The translations under genes and the position numbers were made by a program. The notes below the pieces were generated by a model. It was not told where the DNA came from. It searched no databases and was given only the letters and a program-made list of their open reading frames with translations. 64,000 nucleotides of DNA from Enterococcus lacertideformus (GTDB taxonomy: Bacteria > Bacillota > Bacilli > Lactobacillales > Enterococcaceae): NCBI GenBank assembly GCA_015680865.1, contig JADAKE010000015.1, positions 1 through 64,000 on the forward strand, written 5' to 3'. Positions 1 to 8,295 of the stretch are shown here, piece after piece; within the stretch, counting starts at the first letter, position 1; each line of letters opens with the position of its first letter.

Positions 1-138
1 GTATTTTTGAGAAATCGTTGAGAGTGTATCACCTGATTGAACGGTATAAGCTTCGTCCGCATGTGCAGATGTTCCCATAAAGAATAGCGCGCCGGCAGTC
101 AAAGTTGTTCCAAGTAGTAAAGTTTTAAGTGATTTCAT
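1..138 (-). CDS. LysM-domain secreted protein, 5' end only
   Basis: The first 46 codons of a minus-strand gene that runs off the left edge of the window. They encode a signal peptide (MKSLK, a hydrophobic core, then a cut after SAHA) followed by DEAYTVQSGDTLSTISQKY, the start of a LysM peptidoglycan-binding repeat. An RBS (AAGGAG, in the complement of 139-150) lies just before the ATG at 138. The protein is probably exported and cell-wall bound; the catalytic or other C-terminal part lies outside the window, so its function beyond wall binding cannot be given. Confidence 0.8.
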   Translation of the reverse strand, partial: MKSLKTLLLGTTLTAGALFFMGTSAHADEAYTVQSGDTLSTISQKY

Positions 139-320
139 GTAGATCTCCTTCATAAATTAAAATTGATTTGTTGTGTTCAACGAGGAATACTTTACCATGA
201 GAAAATATTTCATAGGTAATAGCTTGATGACACTTTGTGACAAATCTACGTTTTTTGTAATAAAAGGAGTAATACATGTAATTGTAAAAGCTTTCTTTGT
301 TGATAAACCAGGCATGAATC

Positions 321-367
321 TAAAAAAATAGCAGTATGATAGTTATTAAGAAAAGTTTAACTCTGCT
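321..367 (-). terminator. Possible terminator of the 16-codon peptide transcript
   Basis: Read on the minus strand, AGCAG and CTGCT arms (363-367 and 330-334) with inner GTTA/TAAC pairing are followed by a run of T residues. The stem is short, so termination strength is uncertain. Confidence 0.35.
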
Positions 368-372
368 TTTTC

Positions 373-423
373 TTAGTTTGTTAAAAATGTTAATGTCAAA
401 GCAATAATGTCTAATGTTTTCAT
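373..423 (-). CDS. Possible 16-residue hydrophobic peptide
   Basis: A very short frame encoding MKTLDIIALTLTFLTN. It has unusually good expression signals for its size: a GGAGAGGAG ribosome binding site 7-8 bases upstream, a promoter-like TTGGTA-18-TATAAT pair (487-482 and 463-458 on the minus strand), and a hairpin with T-run after the stop. The N-terminal pattern (Met, acidic residue, then LTLTF) recalls the start of short holin-like type I toxins, but the expected longer hydrophobic helix is missing, so it may be a truncated remnant. No homologue is claimed. Confidence 0.3.
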   Translation of the reverse strand: MKTLDIIALTLTFLTN

Positions 424-905
424 TGTTATTTCTCCTCTCCTTATTTGACATAATCTAATTATAAACTAATTTTATAATTAGTACCAAAAAACTGCTTGAA
501 CTTAGAAAAATAAGGATTTTAGTTTGTTGTTATGTTATATTAATAGAATTTAATGAGAGATAATTAAATTTATTTATATATTGTGAAGGAAACATGAGGA
601 GGTTATGATGATAACACTGCTTATTTAGTTTTGAGAATTTGAATTGAAATTATGATTCAGTTATTTACGCTTTTATATTTTCCGATTGAAGAACATAAAA
701 ATATATGACTAATTAAATCAAACGAGAAAATAACGACCAGATATGTTAAGGCAAGTAGGAAATCTTCATGTTTGTTGATGAGAGAAGAAAGATAATAAAA
801 AGGGGAAGAGTTTTTAGGTAAAGGCTAACAATAACTCTTTGCACTTTTTATGATAGAAAGAGTAAGGATAGAGGAAAATCATTTTTTAAAGGTAATGGAG
901 GCCAC
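424..905. other. Gene-poor stretch
   Basis: Apart from the minus-strand promoter near 458-487 no gene is supported here. The sequence is very A/T rich, stop codons occur in all frames, and I recognise no RNA element. The similar stretch 151-320 is the leader region of the LysM gene and also holds no gene. Confidence 0.5.
458..487 (-). promoter_or_regulatory. Promoter for the small peptide transcript
   Basis: Minus-strand -35 TTGGTA (482-487) and -10 TATAAT (458-463), 18 bases apart. Transcription would start near 451, giving a leader of about 28 bases before the ATG at 423. Confidence 0.4.
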
Positions 906-943
906 AAAAATAAAAAAGCCCTTAGAACGGGTTTGGTTCTAAG
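906..943 (-). terminator. Rho-independent terminator of tRNA-Leu
   Basis: On the minus strand, directly after the tRNA, CTTAGAAC and GTTCTAAG (943-936 and 928-921) form an 8-bp stem, followed by GGC and a T-rich tail. Confidence 0.8.
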
Positions 944-955
944 AGTCATAAAAAA

Positions 956-1038
956 TGCAGACGATGGGATTTGAACCCACACGAGCATACGCTCACAAGA
1001 CCCTCAATCTTGCATGTCTGCCGTTCCATCACGTCTGC
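956..1038 (-). tRNA. tRNA-Leu (anticodon GAG)
   Basis: The reverse complement folds as a class II tRNA: a GCAGACG...CGTCTGC acceptor stem, a long variable arm (TGAGCGTATGCTCGT), a T-arm with GGTTCAAATCC, and a CAAGA-TTGAGGG-TCTTG anticodon arm giving GAG, which reads CUC/CUU leucine codons. The discriminator base is A and the 3' CCA is not encoded. It stands alone with its own terminator. Confidence 0.95.
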
Positions 1039-1101
1039 ATAATAACAACGAATTAATGATAGCGAGTATTTATATGGATGTCAAGGTGAAAAGGAAGATA
1101 A

Positions 1102-1239
1102 ATGTTGAGAAAATATGATGGTGAGTTTTCATTATTGGGAATAATCATGGACATAATAGTTGGTTCCATCTTTGAAGATTCATCAATCGGGATTTTATCA
1201 GGATTATTTGCTGGAGTGGGAAGTAAATTTAGTGAATAA
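1102..1239 (+). CDS. Small glycine-rich membrane peptide (45 aa)
   Basis: A 45-codon frame (MLRKYDGEFS..., then GIIMDIIVGSIF and GILSGLFAGVG) preceded by GGAAG about 6 bases upstream. Regularly spaced glycines in two hydrophobic stretches resemble small glycine-zipper membrane proteins found in enterococci and lactobacilli, but I do not recognise a specific family. It lies between the tRNA-Leu gene and alaA. A longer frame on the opposite strand (1053-1301) has no ribosome binding site and is less likely. Confidence 0.35.
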   Translation: MLRKYDGEFSLLGIIMDIIVGSIFEDSSIGILSGLFAGVGSKFSE

Positions 1240-1378
1240 ATATCGACGGAAATAATTTTTTTTGAGGGGAATTCAAATGGTATTCTGTAAATTGGTGGCA
1301 AATTTTGGCTGGATGGAGTATGATATTGAAATATATAGGTGAAAAATAAGAAATTTCTAATTTTTTTGAAACGAGGTT

Positions 1379-2608
1379 TTGGATGACATTATGAGAGAAT
1401 ATCAAAAATCCAACAAACTAGAAGGCGTCAGTTATGATGTACGTGGTCCAGTTCTAGAAGAAGCAGAACGCATGCAAGAGGAAGGGATCAGCATTTTGAA
1501 GTTAAATACTGGAAATCCAGCTCCTTTTGGATTTGAGGCGCCTAATGAAGTCATACGTGACTTGATTATCAATGCTCGTGATTCAGAAGGCTATTCTGAA
1601 TCTAAAGGCATTTTTTCAGCGCGTAAAGCCATTGAGCAATACTGCCAAAATAAAAAATTTCCTAACGTTACGATTAATGACATTTATACCGGAAACGGTG
1701 TTAGTGAACTTATTACCATGTGTATGCAAGGGCTACTCAATAATGGGGATGAAGTTTTAGTCCCAATGCCTGATTATCCTTTATGGACGGCATCCGTGTC
1801 GTTAGCTGGAGGAAAAACAGTTCATTATATTTGTGATGAACAATCAGAATGGTATCCAGATATTGAAGATATCAAATCAAAAATAACAAGTCGGACAAAA
1901 GCTGTTGTTATTATCAACCCAAACAATCCAACAGGTGCACTTTATCCAAAAGAGATTTTGGAACAAATTGCAGAAGTTGCTTGTCAACACCAATTAATTA
2001 TTTATTCTGATGAAATTTATGACCGTTTAGTGATGGATGGATTAGAACATATCCCAATTACGACTCTTGCACCAGATTTATTTGTGGTTACTTTAAATGG
2101 ATTGTCTAAATCCCATCGAGTGGCAGGCTTTCGCGTAGGATGGATGGTATTAAGTGGAGATAAGTCTCATGTGAAAGGTTATATTGAAGGATTGAATATG
2201 CTTTCTTCTATGCGTATTTGTTCAAATGTTTTATCACAACAAATCATTCAAACAGCACTAGGAGGCTACCAAAGTGTCGATGAACTACTTTTACCTGGAG
2301 GACGTATCTATGAGCAACGAGAGTATATCTATAACGCAATCAATGATATTCCTGGACTTTCAGCAGTAAAACCAAAAGCAGCGTTTTATATCTTCCCTAA
2401 GATTGACACTAAACGCTTTAATATTTTTGATGATGAGAAGTTTGTACTAGATTTCCTTCATGAACATCATATCCTATTAGTTCATGGCGGTGGATTTAAT
2501 TGGCATCAACCGGATCATTTTAGAATTGTGTACTTGCCGAAGATGGATGATTTAAAAAAGACTGCTATCAAAATGCGTAAATTTTTAGCGAACTACCGGC
2601 AAAAATAA
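1379..2608 (+). CDS. alaA: Alanine aminotransferase AlaA (PLP class I/II)
   Basis: A 409-residue PLP-dependent aminotransferase that aligns along its whole length with E. coli AlaA (405 aa), which converts pyruvate and glutamate to alanine and 2-oxoglutarate. Visible landmarks are KLEGVSYDVRGPVL at the N-terminus, LKLNTGNPAPFGF, YTGNGVSELI, the substrate/PLP motif NPNNPTGALY, SDEIYDRL, and the Schiff-base lysine in LNGLSKSHRVAGFRVGW. The start is uncertain: TTG 1379 lies only two bases after GAGG, whereas ATG 1391 (MREYQKS) gives exactly 405 residues but has a long spacer. The gene is intact and stands alone. It links pyruvate to amino-acid metabolism, relevant here because pyruvate dehydrogenase is broken. 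Confidence 0.88.
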   Translation: MDDIMREYQKSNKLEGVSYDVRGPVLEEAERMQEEGISILKLNTGNPAPFGFEAPNEVIRDLIINARDSEGYSESKGIFSARKAIEQYCQNKKFPNVTINDIYTGNGVSELITMCMQGLLNNGDEVLVPMPDYPLWTASVSLAGGKTVHYICDEQSEWYPDIEDIKSKITSRTKAVVIINPNNPTGALYPKEILEQIAEVACQHQLIIYSDEIYDRLVMDGLEHIPITTLAPDLFVVTLNGLSKSHRVAGFRVGWMVLSGDKSHVKGYIEGLNMLSSMRICSNVLSQQIIQTALGGYQSVDELLLPGGRIYEQREYIYNAINDIPGLSAVKPKAAFYIFPKIDTKRFNIFDDEKFVLDFLHEHHILLVHGGGFNWHQPDHFRIVYLPKMDDLKKTAIKMRKFLANYRQK

Positions 2609-2720
2609 CAGGATCTTTCCTTTTTGATATGAAAATGGATTTGATTTTAAAGATGAAAAGAATCCTTAGAGAGTTTGCTTAGAACTTTCTTGATGTTTAT
2701 TCATCCATAAAGTAAAATAT

Positions 2721-2729
2721 TGGTATAAT
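2721..2729 (+). promoter_or_regulatory. Extended -10 promoter element
   Basis: TGGTATAAT, an extended -10 box, lies about 32 bases before the ATG at 2761. No good -35 is seen at the normal distance, which is acceptable for an extended -10 promoter. Confidence 0.5.
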
Positions 2730-2760
2730 GCGGATATGCATATTTTGAAGGAGGATGGTT

Positions 2761-3597
2761 ATGGAAACGTTGGTCGCTTCCTTTGGTACCATTATAAAAG
2801 AAATTCGAAAAGAACAAAAAATGACACAAAAAATGCTTTCGCAAGATATTTGTTCACAAAGTGTTTTAAGCAGAATTGAAAATAATGAAGAATTGCCAAA
2901 TGTAGTCGTTATGGCGCAGATTTGCCAACGTTTAGGGGTAACAATTGACCATGTCCTACGTCTGTCACATGGGAAAATTCGGGCTGCATTAAAAAAATTT
3001 GAGCTAACTGACCTTTATTTTCAGCAACGTTATTATCGTAGACTCGAACAAGTGATTAAATCACCTATAATTACGGAAAATCTCTATGAAACTGCGGACT
3101 TTCAAAAGTATTATTATTATTTAGGAGTATGCGAATTTACTTTGCGAAAAAACATCACTCAATCACTTAGCTATTTAAAAGAAGCATTCTCCTATTCTAC
3201 ATTGAAAGATCGAACACAAGTATCAGATATTGAGATACAGTTGATTAGTTGCATTGGAAAAGTGTATGGGGTAGCAGGTAAAACAGCTGAAGCACGCTAT
3301 TATTTGAGTAGAAGTATCCAATTATTTCAGGAAACGATTCAAGATCGAACGAAAACAGAGTTTACGCAAATCTTTTATAATTATGGAAGTTTTTTGTTTC
3401 ATCAAGGAGAGATTGATCTTTCTTTAGAACAGGCAAATCTGGGTATTCGTTGGGCACAAGATAAGACTAGTTATTACTACCTAAATGATTTATTTATTTT
3501 AAAAAGTTTGATTTATAAAAAGAAGGGTGATAATAACAAGGCACTCTTTTATGAAGAGTTGGCGCAATCTGTCAAAAAAATAGCAAAAAGTCTGTAA
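2761..3597 (+). CDS. XRE-family regulator with TPR-like domain (Rgg/PlcR-like)
   Basis: A 278-residue protein with an N-terminal helix-turn-helix (about residues 8-62: IIKEIRKEQKMTQKMLSQ, then SVLSRIENNEELPN) and a C-terminal helical repeat region of about 200 residues rich in Tyr/Leu/Ala (YYYLGVCEFTLRK, AEARYYLSRSIQLF, KKKGDNNKALFYEELAQ). This is the layout of RRNPP-type regulators that often sense short peptides. The ATG at 2761 is preferred over 2755 because AAGGAGG sits 6 bases upstream. It stops inside the operator of the next gene, nagA. No partner peptide gene is evident, so ligand and targets are unknown. Confidence 0.75.
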   Translation: METLVASFGTIIKEIRKEQKMTQKMLSQDICSQSVLSRIENNEELPNVVVMAQICQRLGVTIDHVLRLSHGKIRAALKKFELTDLYFQQRYYRRLEQVIKSPIITENLYETADFQKYYYYLGVCEFTLRKNITQSLSYLKEAFSYSTLKDRTQVSDIEIQLISCIGKVYGVAGKTAEARYYLSRSIQLFQETIQDRTKTEFTQIFYNYGSFLFHQGEIDLSLEQANLGIRWAQDKTSYYYLNDLFILKSLIYKKKGDNNKALFYEELAQSVKKIAKSL

Positions 3598-3612
3598 ATG
3601 GTGTAGACCATT
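3597..3612 (+). promoter_or_regulatory. NagR/YvoA-type operator upstream of nagA
   Basis: AATGGTGTAGACCATT is a near-perfect palindrome matching the TGGT-N4-ACCA core of GntR-family NagR/DasR operators that control N-acetylglucosamine genes. It directly abuts a -35-like TTGACT (3614-3619) and overlaps the stop codon of the preceding regulator gene. Confidence 0.75.
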
Positions 3613-3671
3613 CTTGACTTATCTCCAAAATAAGAGTACCTTTAGGATAGAAAATCAAAGGAGAGAGAAGA

Positions 3672-4820
3672 ATGAGAACTTTTATCTATGCAGACAAATT
3701 CTTTTTGTCATCCGGTGTCAAAAATGCAGGTTATCTTGAAATCACTGATGGTCTTTTTGGAGAATATATTCAAAAGACACCAGAAGGAGAAGTCAATATC
3801 ATTGACCAAAGTGGAAAATGGATCGCACCTGGGTTAGTTGATACGCATATTCATGGATATATGAACCACGATGTGATGGATAATGATGCAGAAGGTGTGA
3901 AAGCAATGTCAGAAGGATTGCTTTCATGTGGTGTGACCTCGTTCTTGCCAACCACTTTAACATCCAGTAAGGAACATTTGAAAGACGTTGCTGAAACCAT
4001 TGGGAAAATGTATCAAGAGGCTCCAGGAGCAAAAATCAAAGGGATTTATTTCGAAGGTCCTTTTTTTACAGAAGAGCATAAAGGGGCACAAAACCCAAGT
4101 TACTTTGGTGATCCCGATCTAGATACTTTCCATGAATGGCAAGAAGCTTCTGGCGGATTAATCAAAAAAATCGCTTTAGCGCCTGAACGTCAAGGTGTCG
4201 AAAAATTTGTTAAACAAGTGACAGATGAAGGCGTTGTCGTTTCGTTGGGACATAGTAATGCAACGATCAATGAAGCACAAAAAGCTGTAGAAGCAGGAGC
4301 AAGCGTGTTTGTTCATGCTTATAATGGGATGCGTGGATTGAATCATCGTGAACCTGGGATGGTTGGTGCATTGTTATCTTTAGAACATGTTTTCTCAGAA
4401 TTGATTTGTGATGGGCATCATGTGCATCCAAATGCTGCCCAGATTCTAATGGAAAAAGCAGGTCATGATCATGTTGCGTTGATTACTGACTGTATGATGG
4501 CTGGAGGTATGCCTGATGGAGACTATAACTTGGGTGAATTTCCGGTTGTAGTCAAAGATGGGACAGCTCGTTTAGAATCTGGTAATTTAGCAGGAAGTAT
4601 TTTAAAATTAAAAGAAGCAATTAAAAACGTGGTTGACTGGGGATTAGCAACTCCAGAACAAGCAGTGATGATGGGGAGCTTAGTACCCGCAATCAGCTGT
4701 AAAATTGATGATACATGCGGTAAAATCGCTAAAGGACGCGATGCTGATTTTATCGTATTAAATCCTGATATGACATTAGATGCCACTTATTTAGATGGTA
4801 TTGAGCGATATCATGCGTAA
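3672..4820 (+). CDS. nagA: N-acetylglucosamine-6-phosphate deacetylase
   Basis: An amidohydrolase-fold enzyme of 382 residues that removes the acetyl group from GlcNAc-6-phosphate, feeding amino-sugar catabolism and cell-wall recycling in the cytoplasm. Visible metal/active-site motifs are VDTHIHGYMNHDVMD near residue 55, YFEGPFFTEEHKGAQNP, LGHSNATINEA, FVHAYNGM followed by NHREPG, and ALITDCMMAGG, which holds the catalytic Asp. The start ATG 3672 follows AAAGGAGAGAG. It appears monocistronic and is preceded by a NagR-type operator, so induction by amino sugars is likely. Length is normal for the family. Confidence 0.95.
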   Translation: MRTFIYADKFFLSSGVKNAGYLEITDGLFGEYIQKTPEGEVNIIDQSGKWIAPGLVDTHIHGYMNHDVMDNDAEGVKAMSEGLLSCGVTSFLPTTLTSSKEHLKDVAETIGKMYQEAPGAKIKGIYFEGPFFTEEHKGAQNPSYFGDPDLDTFHEWQEASGGLIKKIALAPERQGVEKFVKQVTDEGVVVSLGHSNATINEAQKAVEAGASVFVHAYNGMRGLNHREPGMVGALLSLEHVFSELICDGHHVHPNAAQILMEKAGHDHVALITDCMMAGGMPDGDYNLGEFPVVVKDGTARLESGNLAGSILKLKEAIKNVVDWGLATPEQAVMMGSLVPAISCKIDDTCGKIAKGRDADFIVLNPDMTLDATYLDGIERYHA

Positions 4821-5077
4821 AAAAGGATCAATAATCAACACAATCAGAAAATAAATTTTTAGACTAATATTACTGAATCCAAAAAATGAAAATGGTAGAT
4901 TTTCCTTAGCACCTTTCGATTTTTAAAAGGGGTCAAATGAGAATTGAACAAAAATAACTGAAACTCGTCAAACAATGAAGAGGACTTTCAACTGTTGTTC
5001 GTGTAGTCAACAAAGTCTGGAGGCGAGGCAACACTAAACAATAGAGGTTTTGAATTTAGCTAAAGTTTAATTTGAAG
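4821..5077. other. Intergenic stretch between convergent genes
   Basis: No reading frame or RNA element is recognised between nagA and the inverted-repeat terminator at 5078. The whole gap from nagA to the next gene is 372 bases. Confidence 0.5.
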
Positions 5078-5140
5078 TCCATCAACTAAAAAAACACTTC
5101 TCAGCATAAATGTTAGAAGTGCTTTTTTTTAGTTGATGGA
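5078..5140. terminator. Long inverted repeat, bidirectional terminator
   Basis: The arms TCCATCAACTAAAAAAA / TTTTTTTAGTTGATGGA, with CACTTCT / AGAAGTG inside, form an almost perfect 63-base hairpin. A/T runs on both sides of the inner stem allow termination in both directions, suiting its place between convergent genes. Confidence 0.8.
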
Positions 5141-5192
5141 TTTAAGAGAAATTAGCTACCTTGCCTTTTTTGAGGAATTAGCTAGTTTACTT

Positions 5193-5570
5193 TTATTTTT
5201 CAAATAACTCAGAGATAGATTGGATAGAGTTTTCATATTTTATTAATAAGTTAGAAAAAGTATCAAAAAAATATAAAAAGTCTTCTGGCTGATGAGAACG
5301 AGGAAACAATAAAACTTGTTTGTCATTTGCTAATAGGTAATCACCATCAATTGTACGAGCAACTAACTGAAACTGATTCAATAGTTGTTCGAATTCTTTT
5401 TCTCTAAGTAAATTATAAGGAGCTGTTGCGTAAAAACTATTCTTTAGCTCAGTGAGGGAAGGGGGAAAAATCAATTCTTCAAAATGTTCAATTTGGTTTT
5501 GTTTTAACCACAAGAGTATTTCTCCAATCGAAAGGTTTTGGTTGGACAGCTGTTCAAACATAATAGACAC
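5193..5570 (-). CDS. Hypothetical protein next to nuclease; possible inhibitor
   Basis: A 125-residue acidic soluble protein beginning MSIMFEQLSNQN, with no signal peptide. I do not recognise a family. It starts (GTG 5570, or ATG 5561) at the stop codon of the nuclease gene upstream, so the two were probably translationally coupled. Secreted or toxin nucleases are often followed by a dedicated inhibitor or immunity protein, which is the main reason for suspecting that role; there is no motif support. Unlike its partner it is not frameshifted. Confidence 0.5.
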   Translation of the reverse strand: MSIMFEQLSNQNLSIGEILLWLKQNQIEHFEELIFPPSLTELKNSFYATAPYNLLREKEFEQLLNQFQLVARTIDGDYLLANDKQVLLFPRSHQPEDFLYFFDTFSNLLIKYENSIQSISELFEK

Positions 5571-6202
5571 CTACTTTTTATTGGGAATTGCTACCTTGAA
5601 ATCAAGGGTAGTATTAGGATTTAGTCCTTTTGCTTCGAGTACAATCATTTCTGGAATCAGTTCTTGACCAGTATACTGAGGAATAACACGATAGCGGACA
5701 GTTTCTCCTTTATTTAAGGCATGGCGTATTTCTAATTCATAAAAGTTCATATATGGATCATTCACGGGATATTGATATAAAGTGACAAGATTTTGTGGAT
5801 TATCACCACTTCCACCAAATTGCTTTGCGATCAAATGACCACGAGAATGATCGTATTTTGGACCAGAGATAAACCCTGGAGGTCGGATTGCTCGATTCGC
5901 GCTAGTGCCTGTGTTGATCATTGCTTTTTTTAATAAAGCATCTGCTCCTGTCGGACGGCTTAACTCATCTAGAGGATGATAGTTGATCCATCCGTGGTCT
6001 CCTGGAAGAGATCATTGATAGTAGAGCTAGTGGTCTCTTGAAAGGAATCATTTTGAACGATGGTGCCAGTTGTAGAGATCATAGAATCGCTTTGATCAGG
6101 TAAGTTATTCGTAAATTTGAGACCATTCCAAATTGCTACTCCAACAATTAATAGAGTAATTAATGACTTCCATAAATAATTAAAAGTTTTCATTTTTTTC
6201 AC
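5571..6202 (-). pseudogene. Membrane-anchored DNA/RNA nuclease (EndA/NucA-like), frameshifted
   Basis: The first part (6202 down to about 6010) encodes MKKMKTFNYLWK, a transmembrane segment (SLITLLIVGVAIW) and a Ser/Thr-rich linker, then runs into a stop at 5969. Shifting frame near 6005-6020 restores GDHGWINYHPLDELSRPTGA, leading into the nuclease domain with the active-site motif YDHSRGHLIAKQFGGSGDNPQN and a conserved C-terminus ending FKVAIPNKK. Family knowledge: non-specific endonucleases with a D-R-G-H motif, including DNA-entry nucleases. A one- or two-base indel separates anchor from catalytic domain, so the surface enzyme should not be made. A 116-aa catalytic fragment from ATG 5921 remains open. 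Confidence 0.8.
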
Positions 6203-6363
6203 CTCAAATAATAGTAATAGTAGGTAAATAAGTTTAAGAAAAGCTAAATCTATAAAGATTGTAAAATTTAGCTCTTTTTAGTAAGAAGCTGTACAAAAAA
6301 GTCTTTTATTGCTATGGTAATGTAACAGAGATAAATAAAAATTAATAGAAGAAGGTGAAAAAA

Positions 6364-6888
6364 ATGATGGGAGGTTTGGCTATAGAAACGATTTACTGGT
6401 ATACGTTATTGATTTGTGCAGGAATCGCAATTTTTCTTGTTTTTTTCGGTGATATTTTTGATTTTGATGGACCAATTGATCCAATGTTGATTGTTCCTTG
6501 GTTAACTTTCACTAGCTTATTTGGTTACATAGGAGAAAAGGTTACAAAATTGGATTCTGTCTTTATCTTGATTATTAGTGGTATTATTGCAACCGCTTTA
6601 GTTTTTTTGTTAAATTTTTATGTACTTATACCAATGAAAAATGCAGAGAGTACACTGTCTGCATCTGAAAAAACGCTTGAAGGTCAAGTGGCGATTGTGA
6701 TCACACCCATACCGTTACAAGGCATGGGTGAAATACAACTAAAAAGTGTCACAGGTTCTATTATGCGTCCTGCTTGCTTTTATGCGCCACAAAGTACACC
6801 AGCAAAAAGAGGTGAGCAAGTTCTGATTATTGAAGTGAAGAAAAGAGTTTGTTATGTAACACCGTATAAAGGGATGCTAAAAATATAA
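6364..6888 (+). CDS. NfeD-like membrane protein, flotillin partner
   Basis: About 174 residues with three transmembrane segments (IETIYWYTLLICAGIAIF; IVPWLTFTSLFGYIG; FILIISGIIATALVFLL) and a C-terminal OB-fold-like region (KTLEGQVAIVITP ... GEQVLIIEVKKRVCYVTPY). This matches the NfeD/YuaF family encoded next to flotillins, where it takes part in membrane-domain organisation. ATG 6364 is chosen because AAGAAGG is 8 bases upstream. It is intact, but the flotillin gene 13 bases downstream is frameshifted. Confidence 0.75.
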   Translation: MMGGLAIETIYWYTLLICAGIAIFLVFFGDIFDFDGPIDPMLIVPWLTFTSLFGYIGEKVTKLDSVFILIISGIIATALVFLLNFYVLIPMKNAESTLSASEKTLEGQVAIVITPIPLQGMGEIQLKSVTGSIMRPACFYAPQSTPAKRGEQVLIIEVKKRVCYVTPYKGMLKI

Positions 6889-6901
6889 AGGGGGATTAAA
6901 A

Positions 6902-8192
6902 ATGGAAATACCAGGAGTTTTTATTGTAGTTGTACTTGCAGTGTTGATTATTTTGATGTTACTAATTGTATTTGTCGCAAAATATCAGACTGCTAAACCA
7001 GATGAAGCATTAATCATCAGTGGAAGTTATCTAGGCACTAAAAATGTTCACATGGATGAAAGTAATAATAAAATTAAAATTGTACGTGGAGGAGGAGCAT
7101 TTGTACTTCCTGTTTTTCAACGTTCAAACCGAATCAGCTTATTATCAAGTAAACTAGATGTTTCTACCCCTGAAGTTTATACAGAACAAGGGGTACCAGT
7201 AATGTGCGATGGGACTTCGATCATAAAAATCGGTTCATCAGTGGAGGAAATCGCAACAGCAGCAGAACAATTTTTAGGGAAAACTCGTGAAGAATTAGAA
7301 AATGAAGCAAGAGAAGTATTAGAAGGACATCTTCGTTCGATCCTAGGGTCAATGACAGTAGAAGAAATCTATCAAAACCGTGATAAATTTAGTCAAAGTG
7401 TACAAGAGGTAGCTTCTGTTGATTTAGCAAAAATGGGATTGATCATTGTGTCGTTCACAATCAAAGAAGTAAGGGATAAAAATGGTTATCTAGACTCTCT
7501 AGGTAAACCAAGGATTGCACAAGTAAAACGTGATGCAGACATTGCAGAAGCAGAAGCATTAAAAGAAAAAGAATTGAAGCTTGCTGCTTATAAACAAGAA
7601 CAAGACATTGCCAAAGCAAAAGCAGACCAAGCCTATAATTTAGAAAGTGCCCGTGCCCAACAACAAGTAATCGAGCAAGAAATGCAAGTAAAAGTTGTTG
7701 AAAGACAAAAACAAATTGAACTAGAAGAAAAAGAAATTACTCGTCGTGAAAAACAATATGATTCAGAAGTCAAGAAAAAAGCTTATGCAGATCGCTATGC
7801 AAAAGAGCAAGAAGCACAAGCCCAAAAAGTAAAAGAAGTAACGGAAGCGCAAGCAAAAGCAAAAATCGCTGAGGCCTTTCAAAGAATATGGTGAAGCAGC
7901 CATATTGAGTATGGTCATCGAAATGTTGCCACAATTAATGCTTGAAGCTGCTCAACCACTCGGAAATATCGAAAAAATCTCAGTGGTAGATACTAGCAAT
8001 AGTGCTAGTGAAATAGGAGGAGCCAATCGCGTAACTAATTATGCGACAAATCTGCTAGCTTCAACTCAAGAAACACTAAAAGAAACTACCGGTTTAGATA
8101 TTAAAGATATTATTGAAAATCTATCTAATCGTGGAACGACTAAACAGGTCAATCTATACGAAAGTGATAAGTCAACTGATTCAACAACATAA
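6902..8192 (+). pseudogene. Flotillin-like SPFH protein, frameshifted
   Basis: Begins with a transmembrane helix (PGVFIVVVLAVLIILMLLIV), then the SPFH/band-7 domain (KYQTAKPDEALIISG, GGGAFVLPVFQR, FTIKEVRDKNGYL) and the Glu/Ala-rich flotillin coiled coil. Frame 1 ends at 7892 after AEAFQRIW. Removing a single C near 7880 would give AEAFKEYGEAAILSMVIEMLPQ, and that frame continues to 8192. The lesion falls in the C-terminal oligomerisation part of the coiled coil, so a 330-aa truncated product could be made but would lack the tail. In other Firmicutes the protein organises membrane microdomains. Confidence 0.85.
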
Positions 8193-8235
8193 CAAAATAA
8201 TTTTGCTCTTTAGAAGCGAGGAAAACAGATAAAAA

Positions 8236-8286
8236 CAAAAAATGAACGAATTAGCGACTTTTTTCATTGAGTCACTAATTTGTTCA
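8236..8286 (-). terminator. Terminator of the minus-strand FUSC gene
   Basis: Arms GAACGAATTAGCGACT / AGTCACTAATTTGTTC pair with two G-T wobbles. On the minus strand they are followed by a run of T residues. The terminator separates the convergent flotillin and FUSC genes. Confidence 0.7.
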
Positions 8287-8295
8287 TTCTGCGTA

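Noticed and set aside
195..260. WalR-like direct repeat (TGTCA...TGTCA) upstream of the LysM gene
   Set aside because: The period is 10 rather than the expected 11 bases and the half-sites do not match TGTWAH.
1053..1301. Minus-strand frame of 82 codons near the tRNA gene
   Set aside because: No ribosome binding site and proline-rich, improbable sequence; the plus-strand 45-codon frame inside it has better signals.
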